NCBI GenBank assembly: GCA_900316445.1
Contig: ONCZ01000011.1
Location: 1 to 64,000, forward strand
Source of the DNA: an uncultured Prevotellaceae bacterium
Lineage (GTDB): Bacteria; Bacteroidota; Bacteroidia; Bacteroidales; Bacteroidaceae
Direction of reading: 5' to 3'
Length of the DNA: 64,000 nucleotides
The notes beneath the pieces were generated by a model. The model had not been told where the DNA came from, ran no database searches, and was given only the letters and a program-made list of their open reading frames with translations. Below, piece by piece: positions 31,976 through 40,314 of the stretch (positions within the stretch are counted from its first letter, which is position 1; every line of letters starts with the position of its first letter). The translations under genes were made by a program, and so were the position numbers.

Positions 31976-33223
31976 CCTCATTACCTTTTCTTTCAAAGCC
32001 TCAACAATCTCCTCAGGATCTGGGACGATACCTCCCAGACGACCGAACTGCTCTACAGGCACAGCACCGTTCACAGCCAAGCGAACATCCTGTACCATCT
32101 GTCCGGCGTTAATCTCGGCAACGAGGATACCCTTTACCTTCTTCGACAACTCTGCAATCTGCTTCTCAGGGAACGGGAACAGCGTGATGGGACGGAACAA
32201 GCCGACCTTGATACCCTGCTCACGGGCAATCTCTACAGACTTCTCAGCAATACGTGCGGCAGAACCAAAGGCGACGATAGCATACTCGGCATCGTCCATC
32301 TGCTGCTGCTCAAAGCGAACCTCGTTCTCCTGAATCTTAGCATATTTCTCCTGGAGGGCGATATTACGAGCTTCCATAATCTCTGGCTTCAGCTCAAGTG
32401 ATGTGATGACCACACGCTCACGATTCTTCGGTTTACCAGTCGATGCCCAAGGGCACTGCTTGATGACCTCCTCGTCCGTACGGCGGGGCTTATAGGGCGG
32501 CAGCACAACCTTCTCCATCATCTGACCGATGACACCATCACTCAAAATCATAGCCGGATTGCGGTACTTGAAAGCCAACTCAAAGGCGAGGTCTACAAAA
32601 TCTGCCATCTCCTGAACTGAAGACGGAGCCAGCACAATCACCTTATAGTCACCATTACCGCCACCACGGGTAGCCTGGAAATAGTCACCCTGTGAGGGCT
32701 GAATGGTACCCAGACCAGGACCGCCACGCTGAACATTCACGAACACACCCGGCACCTCGGCACCAGCCATGTAAGTGATACCCTCTTGCATCAGGGCGAT
32801 GCCAGGAGAACTGGATGAGGTCATCGCACGCTTACCGGCTCCGGCAGCACCATAGACCATGTAAATCGACGCCAACTCACTCTCAGCCTGCACCACCTGC
32901 ATGCCTGTGGTCTCCCAAGGCTTCAGTTCCGACAGCGTCTCAATCACTTCACTCTGCGGAGTAATAGGATAGCCGAAATAGCCGTCGCATCCGCAACGAA
33001 TAGCAGCATGGGCGATGGCCTCATTGCCTTTCATCAAGCAGACAATGCCACACGAGGCACAACCTACACAGGCTTCCTCGTTGACTGCTTCCACGTAGGG
33101 ATAACCGTGCAGATTCACTTTCTTGGCCAAAGCGATGACCTTCTGGGGGCATGCAATGATGCACAACTGGCATCCCTTGCACCTCTCAGTATTCACCTCA
33201 ATAGCACCTTTTAACTTTGCCAT
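31973..33223 (-). CDS. vorB: 2-oxoacid:ferredoxin oxidoreductase alpha subunit fused to a ferredoxin domain
   Basis: The 416-residue protein joins two subunits that are normally separate in Bacteroidota. Residues 1-62 are a two-cluster ferredoxin (CKGCQLCIIACP and CVGCASCGIVCL). From MKGNEAIAHAAIRCG onward it is the VorB/KorA alpha subunit (YFGYPITPQSEV, TSSSSPGIALMQEG, RGGPGLGTIQPSQGDYF). The junction falls at the second cluster, where the usual Pro after the last Cys is Leu, and the alpha part begins with its own ordinary Met. All eight cluster Cys are kept. A deletion of the ferredoxin tail and the intergenic bases explains this best. Confidence 0.92.
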   Translation of the reverse strand: MAKLKGAIEVNTERCKGCQLCIIACPQKVIALAKKVNLHGYPYVEAVNEEACVGCASCGIVCLMKGNEAIAHAAIRCGCDGYFGYPITPQSEVIETLSELKPWETTGMQVVQAESELASIYMVYGAAGAGKRAMTSSSSPGIALMQEGITYMAGAEVPGVFVNVQRGGPGLGTIQPSQGDYFQATRGGGNGDYKVIVLAPSSVQEMADFVDLAFELAFKYRNPAMILSDGVIGQMMEKVVLPPYKPRRTDEEVIKQCPWASTGKPKNRERVVITSLELKPEIMEARNIALQEKYAKIQENEVRFEQQQMDDAEYAIVAFGSAARIAEKSVEIAREQGIKVGLFRPITLFPFPEKQIAELSKKVKGILVAEINAGQMVQDVRLAVNGAVPVEQFGRLGGIVPDPEEIVEALKEKVMR

Positions 33224-33262
33224 ATTATCCTGTTTAATGCATTAAATTTCGAATTCGGGGTG

Positions 33263-33294
33263 CAAAGGTACGACTAATTGGGCGAATAACCAAA
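33263..33294 (-). promoter_or_regulatory. Promoter of the oxidoreductase operon
   Basis: On the minus strand TTTG, 20 bases, then TACCTTTG, 40 bases before the ATG. The -33 element overlaps the U tract of the next terminator. Confidence 0.78.
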
Positions 33295-33324
33295 AAGAAA
33301 CGCCTCTTTTTTGCAAAAAGGCGT
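33292..33324 (-). terminator. Terminator of the secreted-protein operon
   Basis: On the minus strand ACGCCTTTTTGCAAAAAAGAGGCGT forms a hairpin followed by TTCTTTTT, 39 bases after the stop of the gene at 33363. Confidence 0.8.
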
Positions 33325-33362
33325 CTCTTTCTATCACAAAGTGCATATTTATTAACTATTTA

Positions 33363-34382
33363 TCAGAACTTTCCTTGAATCTTGTCAGCAGGAATCTCGA
33401 CGGGCGTCTCCAGTCCAGGCCAGTAGAACTTCTGAGGCTGGGCGCCGTGAAGATTGTCACCCTTGTCAATGCTCTGGCGGAAGGCGCTCTTCACGACATA
33501 GTACTTGCCACCCTTCTGATAGAAGGTCTTGAACTGCATCTCCTGTACGCTGCTGTACTTCTCTTTCAGGTCGGGATAGTTCTGCAGCGGCAGTCCCTGC
33601 CAGGCGAACGACGTGCTATAAGTGCCGAGGATCTTCGTCGGAGCCAGCTGCTGCTTCACCTTGGCGTTCACCTTGGCCTTGTAGTCGGCCACGGCCTTGG
33701 CCTGACGGTTCTTGTCGGTGAGGTCGTTGAGCAGATAGTTCTGGTTGATGATGTCCTGCACATACTTATTGTCAGCCTCAGCTTTCAGCTCGCTTGCAGT
33801 CTTCTCCTTGATGCCCATACGGTCCAGATACATCTGCTTCACCCGAGCATTCTCTGCCTTGAAGGCGTCAATCTCTTTCTGGGGAAGCGGCTTGTTCAAT
33901 TTGTTGCCCGTTTTAGCCATACCCTTGATATTTTCTGGCACACGGTTGTTCAACAGGTCAAGGACATGGGCAGGCTGGTCAAAGCCTGTGAAATCCTCTG
34001 TATTTCCCTTCATCCAACGCAGGAGGTTCACCAACGTCTGGGCGGCACCACGGGCATTAGCCCTGTTCGAAGAAGTATCGTCACCCTCGCCATACTCCAT
34101 GACGAAATACTTATATACGATACGGCCGTTTTCCGTCTGATCCAGACCTAAGTACTTGTCCATACCACCAGCCTTCTCGGCATTGACCTTCTCCTGACGG
34201 GCGGGATGGTCCCTCTCATAGTCTTTCAGTGCCTTCTCCTCCTGAGCCTTTTGGGTGGTCTCCTTGACTACGGCATTCTTTGCCTTCTTCAAGACGTTGC
34301 CGAACTGTGCGTTGGCGTTCAAGTTCACTGCGAAGAGCAGGGCACTGGCCACTGCCACCTTCATGATAACATTCTGTTTCAT
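33363..34382 (-). CDS. Secreted protein of unknown function (339 aa)
   Basis: It has a signal peptide (MKQNVIMKVAVASALLFAVNLNANAQ) followed by a helical, lysine-rich region (NVLKKAKNAVVKETTQKAQ) and a body with YKYFVMEYGEGDD and, near the end, KGGKYYVVKSAFRQSI. I do not recognise a family. It is the last gene of a four-gene operon, 33 bases after the next upstream gene, and is followed by a terminator. Confidence 0.8.
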   Translation of the reverse strand: MKQNVIMKVAVASALLFAVNLNANAQFGNVLKKAKNAVVKETTQKAQEEKALKDYERDHPARQEKVNAEKAGGMDKYLGLDQTENGRIVYKYFVMEYGEGDDTSSNRANARGAAQTLVNLLRWMKGNTEDFTGFDQPAHVLDLLNNRVPENIKGMAKTGNKLNKPLPQKEIDAFKAENARVKQMYLDRMGIKEKTASELKAEADNKYVQDIINQNYLLNDLTDKNRQAKAVADYKAKVNAKVKQQLAPTKILGTYSTSFAWQGLPLQNYPDLKEKYSSVQEMQFKTFYQKGGKYYVVKSAFRQSIDKGDNLHGAQPQKFYWPGLETPVEIPADKIQGKF

Positions 34383-34415
34383 ATATGGATCGTTTTTTAA
34401 AATAATTACCTTTGA

Positions 34416-35516
34416 TTAGAAACTGTCGTCATACTGATCCTTACCCTTCGAGTAATAGATCTTCTCGCCGTCCATGACAAACCAGCCGTTGCTGTTGGTG
34501 GAGCGCAGCTTCACGATGTGGGCTGTAGGATCCTCGAACGAAATCTGATCCTTCGTCTCTGCATCGGGATTGGGCATCAGCAGCAGACGGGCAATGGTGG
34601 CACGCTTCTGGGCAGAATACTCTGTCGGGGTATTGGCATCCCAGGCCACACGAACTTTGTACGGGCCAGTCCAATAGTCCTTGCCGTTGGGCTTGTACTG
34701 GTTGCCCGGAGTAGCGCCGGCAAAATGCTGGAAGAGGTTGTTGTGCTGCATGCCGCCACCGTAGTCCTTACCACCGTTACCAGTAAACTGTGCGATACAG
34801 AGATCCTGGAACGTGACGTTGGCGATACCGGTGGTCTGCAGCTGCTCATACTGAGTGCCGAAGAGGAAGTCAATCATCTCACGGCAGTCCTGACTACAGT
34901 CAAGCAGACGGGGATAGACCAGGTACATCACGGCAGCCACGAACAGCGGGTTGTTGGCAGCCTGGGTACGAGATCCGTCGGCATTCTCCATGAGGGTCTT
35001 CAATTCAGCCACATTACGGGGCAGGCGGTTGAAAGTGAATTCCGACACGCGATACTTCTTATTGTTGCCAATGAAAATAATCTCATGCGTCTCTGTCGAG
35101 TCGAGCAGTTCAACAGTCTCCACTGGAATGGAATAGGCGGTGATGCTCTTGATGCGATCTACTTGATACGGATAGGGCTTAACGGATTTCTGGCCGGGGG
35201 TAGTCCATGTCCAACGGCCGTTTTCGAGATAGAAAGCCGAATTCTCCGTCACATTACTGGTGGTTGTACGGAAGCCCATGTCATTGGCTGTTCCTACAGC
35301 CAACAGATTGCCACCAGCCTGGAAATCGAGATACTCATGAAGGGGATTGCAATAGGTGTAGTCATCCTTCATGGTGGCGGCGACACTGTTGTTGGTGCCG
35401 GTATTCGAGCCTACGATGGGCACGGTGAACTCTACTCGATAGTACTCCTGTGTGCTCTGGGCAAAGGATGTCATGGCGATAGCGGCCATTACGACGGTGG
35501 TGAATATCTTTTTCAT
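34416..35516 (-). CDS. Secreted protein of unknown function (366 aa)
   Basis: It has a signal peptide (MKKIFTTVVMAAIAMTSFAQ) and then a mixed body with no motif I recognise. Notable segments are the Cys pair LLDCSQDCREMIDFL and a Gly/Asn-rich stretch FTGNGGKDYGGGMQHNNLF. The C-terminal part (HIVKLRSTNSNGWFVMDGEKIYYSKG) looks like beta structure. Its position between two other secreted proteins suggests a shared envelope function. Confidence 0.8.
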   Translation of the reverse strand: MKKIFTTVVMAAIAMTSFAQSTQEYYRVEFTVPIVGSNTGTNNSVAATMKDDYTYCNPLHEYLDFQAGGNLLAVGTANDMGFRTTTSNVTENSAFYLENGRWTWTTPGQKSVKPYPYQVDRIKSITAYSIPVETVELLDSTETHEIIFIGNNKKYRVSEFTFNRLPRNVAELKTLMENADGSRTQAANNPLFVAAVMYLVYPRLLDCSQDCREMIDFLFGTQYEQLQTTGIANVTFQDLCIAQFTGNGGKDYGGGMQHNNLFQHFAGATPGNQYKPNGKDYWTGPYKVRVAWDANTPTEYSAQKRATIARLLLMPNPDAETKDQISFEDPTAHIVKLRSTNSNGWFVMDGEKIYYSKGKDQYDDSF

Positions 35517-35563
35517 AATAACTGAATTTTTAAATTGATGATTGATTATAGTTGATACCTTAT

Positions 35564-36277
35564 TTATTTTTTCATGAACTTCAAAGCCTTGTTGCCTACC
35601 TTGACAATGTAGACGCCCGACTTAAGATGACTGACGACGACCGTTGTGGAACCGTTGCTGACGGGAGCCTCGGCCACTTCCTTGCCGTCCAATCCATAGA
35701 CGGTTGCGGCATTAGCCTCGCCACAGCCCGACAGCGACAACTGTGAACTCACCGGCGTGATCAGCTGCAGTGCCTCCACATTGCGCATTTCCTTCACCGT
35801 CTGGATGCCTGTAGGCATCTCTGACTCCGGACCGCGGAAGAAGCTCACACTGGTGACACCCGTCTCGTTGCCGTTGGCGGTCACCACCTCATAGACGCCA
35901 TGAGAGTCGATGCTGGCCAGCATGCTGACATCCTTCACAAGGAAATGCTTGCCGGTGTTGGTGATCAGCCACACGGGCTTCGACACATCGATTGTTGAGC
36001 TAGGATCAGAGCTGTTGCCCTGATACTTACTCAGGTCGATGTCCGATGCGTGGGTCTCAAAGCTGACGCTCTCCACACCCGTAGCTCCCTCGCCGTCGCG
36101 CACCACGATCTCGAAGGTGCTTCCGCCATCAGGAATCACGAGCATACTCACACGAACGACTTCAATGTACTGCCCCGTGTTGGTCTTCAGACACATCACG
36201 TCTTTGGCAGCCACATTTCCTGCGCAGGCAAGCAACGCTGCCAACAGCAGGCCTTTCATACTTCTTTTCTGCTTCAT
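35564..36277 (-). CDS. Secreted protein with a T9SS-like C-terminal sorting tail (237 aa)
   Basis: A signal peptide (MKQKRSMKGLLLAALLACAGNVAA) is followed by two similar modules (KTNTGQYIEVVRVSMLVI... and ITNTGKHFLVKDVSMLASI...), indicating an internal duplication of about 75 residues. The C-terminal end (VYGLDGKEV...LKSGVYIVKVGNKALKFMKK) resembles the type IX secretion sorting domain found in Bacteroidota. Its start overlaps the stop of the 65-aa gene (ATGA). Confidence 0.82.
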   Translation of the reverse strand: MKQKRSMKGLLLAALLACAGNVAAKDVMCLKTNTGQYIEVVRVSMLVIPDGGSTFEIVVRDGEGATGVESVSFETHASDIDLSKYQGNSSDPSSTIDVSKPVWLITNTGKHFLVKDVSMLASIDSHGVYEVVTANGNETGVTSVSFFRGPESEMPTGIQTVKEMRNVEALQLITPVSSQLSLSGCGEANAATVYGLDGKEVAEAPVSNGSTTVVVSHLKSGVYIVKVGNKALKFMKK

Positions 36278-36471
36278 TTGATAACTGTTTTAAATTGGTT
36301 AATAATATGGTTTGATATTCTCTCTTCTATCATGGGGAGGCACTCGGCGAGCCTCCGCTCCACGACACGCTCCACCAGCGTCTCCTGGTCTATCAGGAAA
36401 CTCATGTAGTCGCTGACAAGCTGTTGTGATGCCCGCTGCAACTCTGACTGATGGTGGATGCCTTTATTCAT
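36274..36471 (-). CDS. Small helical protein (65 aa), operon leader gene
   Basis: The protein is almost wholly helical and charged (SELQRASQQLVSDYMSFLIDQ, VERVVERRLAECLPMIEER). It has no signal peptide. It is supported by a -7 box 21 bases before its ATG and an ATGA overlap with the next gene. No family is recognised; it may act in regulation or only in translational coupling. Confidence 0.7.
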   Translation of the reverse strand: MNKGIHHQSELQRASQQLVSDYMSFLIDQETLVERVVERRLAECLPMIEERISNHIINQFKTVIK

Positions 36472-36491
36472 CGTTGATTCATTTGACGGTG

Positions 36492-36499
36492 CAAAATTA
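36492..36499 (-). promoter_or_regulatory. -7 box of the 65-aa/secreted-protein operon
   Basis: TAATTTTG on the minus strand, just downstream of the hybrid regulator gene. Two copies of TTGTCCGAATCTTATA lie at 36521-36556, next to the box, and may be an operator. Confidence 0.65.
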
Positions 36500-36553
36500 C
36501 GATGAAATCAGGCTAAGTTGGTTGTCCGAATCTTATATTTTGTTGTCCGAATC

Positions 36554-38131
36554 TTATAAAATGCCGTTTTCAGGCGTATTTTGCGTGTCAGACTTCAGAT
36601 AATCGGTGGGCGACATGCCGAAATAACGCTTGAAGGCCCTGCTGAACGATGCCTTCTCTTCATAACCGCAACGCAGGGCAATGGTACCCATAGCAAGCGA
36701 CGGATTGGCCATCATCAGGTGACGCGCCTTCTGCATACGGATACCGAGGATATAGTTCTGGGGAGTCTCGCCCGTCAGTTCACTGATACGACTGCGCAAC
36801 TGGGTGGTACTCAGACAGAGTTCCGAGGCGAGGGCGTCGACACTGATGCTGCCCGTCTCCATCTGCTGGTTCACGATGCCGATGATCTTCAACTGGAACT
36901 CACGCGACTCGTCGCTCATCACTGCCTCATCCTGAACATTCTCCTGACGGTTCAGCCGTTTGTTCTCTGCCGTCAGTTTATCGAGTGACTCCTGCAGTTG
37001 AACGTTCAACTGCTGCTGCTGACGCTGACGCCGGCGCATCCAGAGATAGTGCAGCAGCCAGCCCACGAGCAGCAGCGCCAATACCACTACACCTATTATA
37101 ATATATATACGGCTGGTCCGTTGCATCTCCAGATTCTCCGTCTGCAACTCATAGTTATCATATTCAGCGGCGTATTTCGAGAGCAGTTCGCCCGTCTCCG
37201 AGTCGTAGATTGAATCGCGCAGTTCCAGATAGCGGTCGTTTTGCTGCATGGCCAGCGCAGGATCAGTATTACGCAAGGCTTCGTAGAGACCTTTCCGCGA
37301 TGCGCTCTCATTATAGAGGTCCTTCTGGTCGAGGAAGATGTTGAGTGCCTCGTTGAAGTAGCGCACGGCCGCCGAGTCGTTCTGCTGCTGATGAAGGAGC
37401 AGTCCCATCTGGTTACAGGCGATGCCGAGCGAATGACGATTGCCACTCTCACGCAGTCCAGGAATGGCCTCGCTGAGCACCTTCTGCGCCTCCACGTTCC
37501 GTTTCAGCGATATCAGCGATGCTGCCCGCTGGGCCTGGCGCACAGCCATCTTATCCTTTCGCCCGAGTTGCTGCTCCAAGCGATAAGCCTTCGTGGCATA
37601 ATCGAGTGACAGCTCTTCCTGATTCAGTTTGTGATACACCTCCGAAGCCATCCCGTAGAGCACGGCCTCGCGCTGGGGATTGTCTACCTTGCTGGCATAC
37701 TCCATCGCCTTCAGGATATACTTCTCCGCCTCCTTGGGCTGGCGCATCGACATATAGATGCCCGTCAGCGTGTTGTAGCTCGACGAGATCATATCCGGGT
37801 CGCCACTCTTCAGGTCAAGCTCATTACACTGCTTGGCATACTCCGCCGCCTGTTCGAAATGCCCTTGGCGGATATTGATCAGCGCCATCAGATTCAGCAA
37901 ATCACCTCTGGATTCCTGCAAACTGGAGCCTGATCCGGTTGTGCTCAAGCCTTTGAGGGCGATCGTTTTTGCCTCGTCATACTGCTGGACGTTATACAGG
38001 CTGTCGGCCTGGTCGCGCAAACTCTCTGCCAATGTTGCAGCATCAGCCCCAGTCTGCGCCCACACACCGACACTCATCAGGAGTGCCAGCGCCGTCAAAG
38101 CAATTCGGTTGATCATCAGTTTTCTCTTCAT
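36554..38131 (-). CDS. Hybrid TPR sensor / AraC-type regulator
   Basis: The 525-residue protein has a signal peptide (ending GVWAQ), periplasmic TPR repeats (about 30-320; e.g. EQAAEYAKQCNELDLKSG, AEKYILKAMEYASKV) and a membrane helix (IYIIIGVVVLALLLVGWLL, about 345-365). A coiled coil and a cytoplasmic AraC-type double helix-turn-helix follow (VDALASELCLSTTQLRSRI, IALRCGYEEKASFSRAFKRYFGMSP). Such proteins sense in the periplasm and control genes directly from the membrane. The operon directly downstream in the same direction is the likely target. Confidence 0.9.
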   Translation of the reverse strand: MKRKLMINRIALTALALLMSVGVWAQTGADAATLAESLRDQADSLYNVQQYDEAKTIALKGLSTTGSGSSLQESRGDLLNLMALINIRQGHFEQAAEYAKQCNELDLKSGDPDMISSSYNTLTGIYMSMRQPKEAEKYILKAMEYASKVDNPQREAVLYGMASEVYHKLNQEELSLDYATKAYRLEQQLGRKDKMAVRQAQRAASLISLKRNVEAQKVLSEAIPGLRESGNRHSLGIACNQMGLLLHQQQNDSAAVRYFNEALNIFLDQKDLYNESASRKGLYEALRNTDPALAMQQNDRYLELRDSIYDSETGELLSKYAAEYDNYELQTENLEMQRTSRIYIIIGVVVLALLLVGWLLHYLWMRRRQRQQQQLNVQLQESLDKLTAENKRLNRQENVQDEAVMSDESREFQLKIIGIVNQQMETGSISVDALASELCLSTTQLRSRISELTGETPQNYILGIRMQKARHLMMANPSLAMGTIALRCGYEEKASFSRAFKRYFGMSPTDYLKSDTQNTPENGIL

Positions 38132-38150
38132 CTTCGTCTGAATTTCGCCA

Positions 38151-38182
38151 CAAAGTTAGGCATTATTCCGCTAATATCCAAA
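38151..38182 (-). promoter_or_regulatory. Promoter of the TPR/AraC regulator gene
   Basis: On the minus strand TTTG, 20 bases, then TAACTTTG, 19 bases before the ATG. Confidence 0.75.
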
Positions 38183-38254
38183 TATTTTCGCCAGATAAAA
38201 CAATTTGGAAACAAAAAGAAACATCAAATGACCTCAAATATCCAGATTTTTGTT

Positions 38255-38262
38255 TATCTTTG
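38255..38262 (+). promoter_or_regulatory. -7 box of the alpha-glucuronidase gene
   Basis: TATCTTTG, 29 bases before the ATG at 38292; it excludes a longer frame from 38250. Confidence 0.7.
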
Positions 38263-38291
38263 CAGCAGATTATCAAATAACAGAAAAAAGT

Positions 38292-40286
38292 ATGACAATG
38301 AAAAGATTCTTTTTCTCAGCCATCCTCCTGCTTTTGGCAGGATGGAGTGTCGCTGCCACAACTGATGAAGACGGCAGCCGATTGTGGTTACGCCTCGACG
38401 CTGTCAACACCAATGCCATTACAGGTGTGAAGTGTACGGCTATGACCGAGTTGCAAACCTACTGGCAGGGTGGTCCTGTAGTGCTCAAGCACCAGAAAGG
38501 CCTGGCCAAAGACGGCTACACCATCAAGAGCCAGAATGGAAAGACCGTGATTGCCGCATCCGACGACGCTGGCTTGCTTTATGGTGCCTATCACCTGCTG
38601 CGCCTGCAACAGACGGGACAGCCCACCGCATCGCTTGACATCAGTGAGCAGCCTTTCTACGACCTGCGCATCCTGAACCACTGGGACAATCCCAACGGCA
38701 CCGTAGAACGCGGCTTTGCAGGAAAGAGCATCTTCCTGAATCCCGATCCTGTACGTATGAAAATGTACGCCCGCGCCAATGCCTCTGTGGGCATCAACGG
38801 AACGGTGCTCAACAATGTGAATGCCAAGCCTGAGGCACTCTCGACGGAGAGTCTGCAGAAGGCTAAGGGCATCGCCGACCAGCTGCGCCCCTACGGCATC
38901 CGCGTCTATCTCTCCATCAACTTCGCCTCGCCCATTAAGGTGGGTGGTCTGAAGACTGCCGACCCGCTCGATGCCGATGTCATCAACTGGTGGAAGGAGA
39001 AGGTGAACGAGATTTATCGCCTCATCCCCGACTTCGGCGGCTTCCTCGTGAAAGCCAACTCCGAAGGAGAGCCCGGCCCTCAGGACTTTGGACGCTCACA
39101 CGCCGATGGTGCCAATATGCTGGCTGGGGTGCTCAAGCCCCACAAGGGTATTGTGATGTGGCGCGCCTTTGTCTATGCACCTCAGAGTCCAGACCGTGCT
39201 AATCAGGCCTGTCTGGAGTTTATGCCGCTCGACGGTCAGTTTGCCGACAACGTCATCATCCAGATTAAAAACGGTCCCGTCGACTTCCAGCCCCGTGAGC
39301 CTTATAGCCCGTTGTTTACTGCGATGCAGAAGACCCCGATGATGGTGGAGTTCCAGATCACACAGGAGTATCTCGGAGCCGCCAACCATCTGGTCTATCT
39401 CGCCCCTATGTGGAAGGAATTCTTCTCGTTTGTGAAGCCCGCCAGCCTGAAGGCGATGGCAGGTGTGGCCAATATCGGCGACGACACCAACTGGTGCGGC
39501 CATCATTTTGCACAATCCAACTGGTACGCCTTCGGACGCCTGGCCTGGAATCCCTCGCTGACATCTGAGCAAATCGCCAACGAATGGCTCGCCCAGACCT
39601 TCAGCACTCAAAGTAATCATAATTCTAAATTCTCAATTCTCAATTCTCAATTACTCCAGCTTATGCTCGACAGCCGTGAGGCCTGCGTCAACTATATGAT
39701 GCCGCTGGGCATCCATCATATCTTTGCCGGCACTCACCACTACGGCCCTGAGCCCTGGTACAGTCCGAAAGGCATCAGAGCAGACTGGACCCCACCCTAC
39801 TACCACAAAGCCGACAGCATCGGAATGGGTTTCGACCGCACGCTGAACGGTTCTGCAAATGTCAAGCAGTATCCCGACTCGCTCTGCCGTCTCTACAACG
39901 ACATCAACACCTGCCCTGAGAATCTGCTGACCTGGTTCCACCACGTGCCTTGGGACTTCCGTATGAAGAGCGGTCGCACCTTCTGGGACGAGCTGTGCCA
40001 CAAGTACGACGAAGGTGTCCATCAGGCCCGTCATTTCCTCGCCGTCTGGGATGCCGTGCAGCCGTACATCGACTCGCAGCGTTTCAATGAGATTCAGCGC
40101 AAGCTCCGCATTCAGGCCCGCGATGCCGAATGGTGGCGCGATGCCTGTCTGCTCTATTTCCAGACCTTCTCCCATCGTCCCATCCCACAAGATGTCGAGC
40201 ATCCCGTCCACAACCTCGACGAGATGATGAAGTTCCGCATTCCCATCACTATGTACGAAAACCCCGAGTGCGGATATACCAAGTAA
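38292..40286 (+). CDS. aguA: Alpha-glucuronidase, GH67
   Basis: The roughly 664-residue secreted enzyme (signal peptide MTMKRFFFSAILLLLAGWSVAA) removes 4-O-methylglucuronic acid from xylo-oligosaccharides. GH67 hallmarks are LRILNHWDNPNGTVERGFAGKS, GGFLVKANSEGEPGPQDFGRSHADGANML, VEFQITQEYLG and the C-terminal GMGFDRT and WFHHVPWD. No other xylan-degradation genes are adjacent. Residues 439-455 (STQSNHNSKFSILNSQL) come from an ATTCTCA heptad array and look inserted. Confidence 0.93.
   Translation: MTMKRFFFSAILLLLAGWSVAATTDEDGSRLWLRLDAVNTNAITGVKCTAMTELQTYWQGGPVVLKHQKGLAKDGYTIKSQNGKTVIAASDDAGLLYGAYHLLRLQQTGQPTASLDISEQPFYDLRILNHWDNPNGTVERGFAGKSIFLNPDPVRMKMYARANASVGINGTVLNNVNAKPEALSTESLQKAKGIADQLRPYGIRVYLSINFASPIKVGGLKTADPLDADVINWWKEKVNEIYRLIPDFGGFLVKANSEGEPGPQDFGRSHADGANMLAGVLKPHKGIVMWRAFVYAPQSPDRANQACLEFMPLDGQFADNVIIQIKNGPVDFQPREPYSPLFTAMQKTPMMVEFQITQEYLGAANHLVYLAPMWKEFFSFVKPASLKAMAGVANIGDDTNWCGHHFAQSNWYAFGRLAWNPSLTSEQIANEWLAQTFSTQSNHNSKFSILNSQLLQLMLDSREACVNYMMPLGIHHIFAGTHHYGPEPWYSPKGIRADWTPPYYHKADSIGMGFDRTLNGSANVKQYPDSLCRLYNDINTCPENLLTWFHHVPWDFRMKSGRTFWDELCHKYDEGVHQARHFLAVWDAVQPYIDSQRFNEIQRKLRIQARDAEWWRDACLLYFQTFSHRPIPQDVEHPVHNLDEMMKFRIPITMYENPECGYTK
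39619..39652. repeat. ATTCTCA heptad array inside the GH67 gene
   Basis: About five tandem units on the coding strand, in the orientation that contains no TGA. They encode NSKFSILNSQL. Confidence 0.8.
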
Positions 40287-40314
40287 CACGGGAGGTTCAG
40301 TCGCAACACAGATT

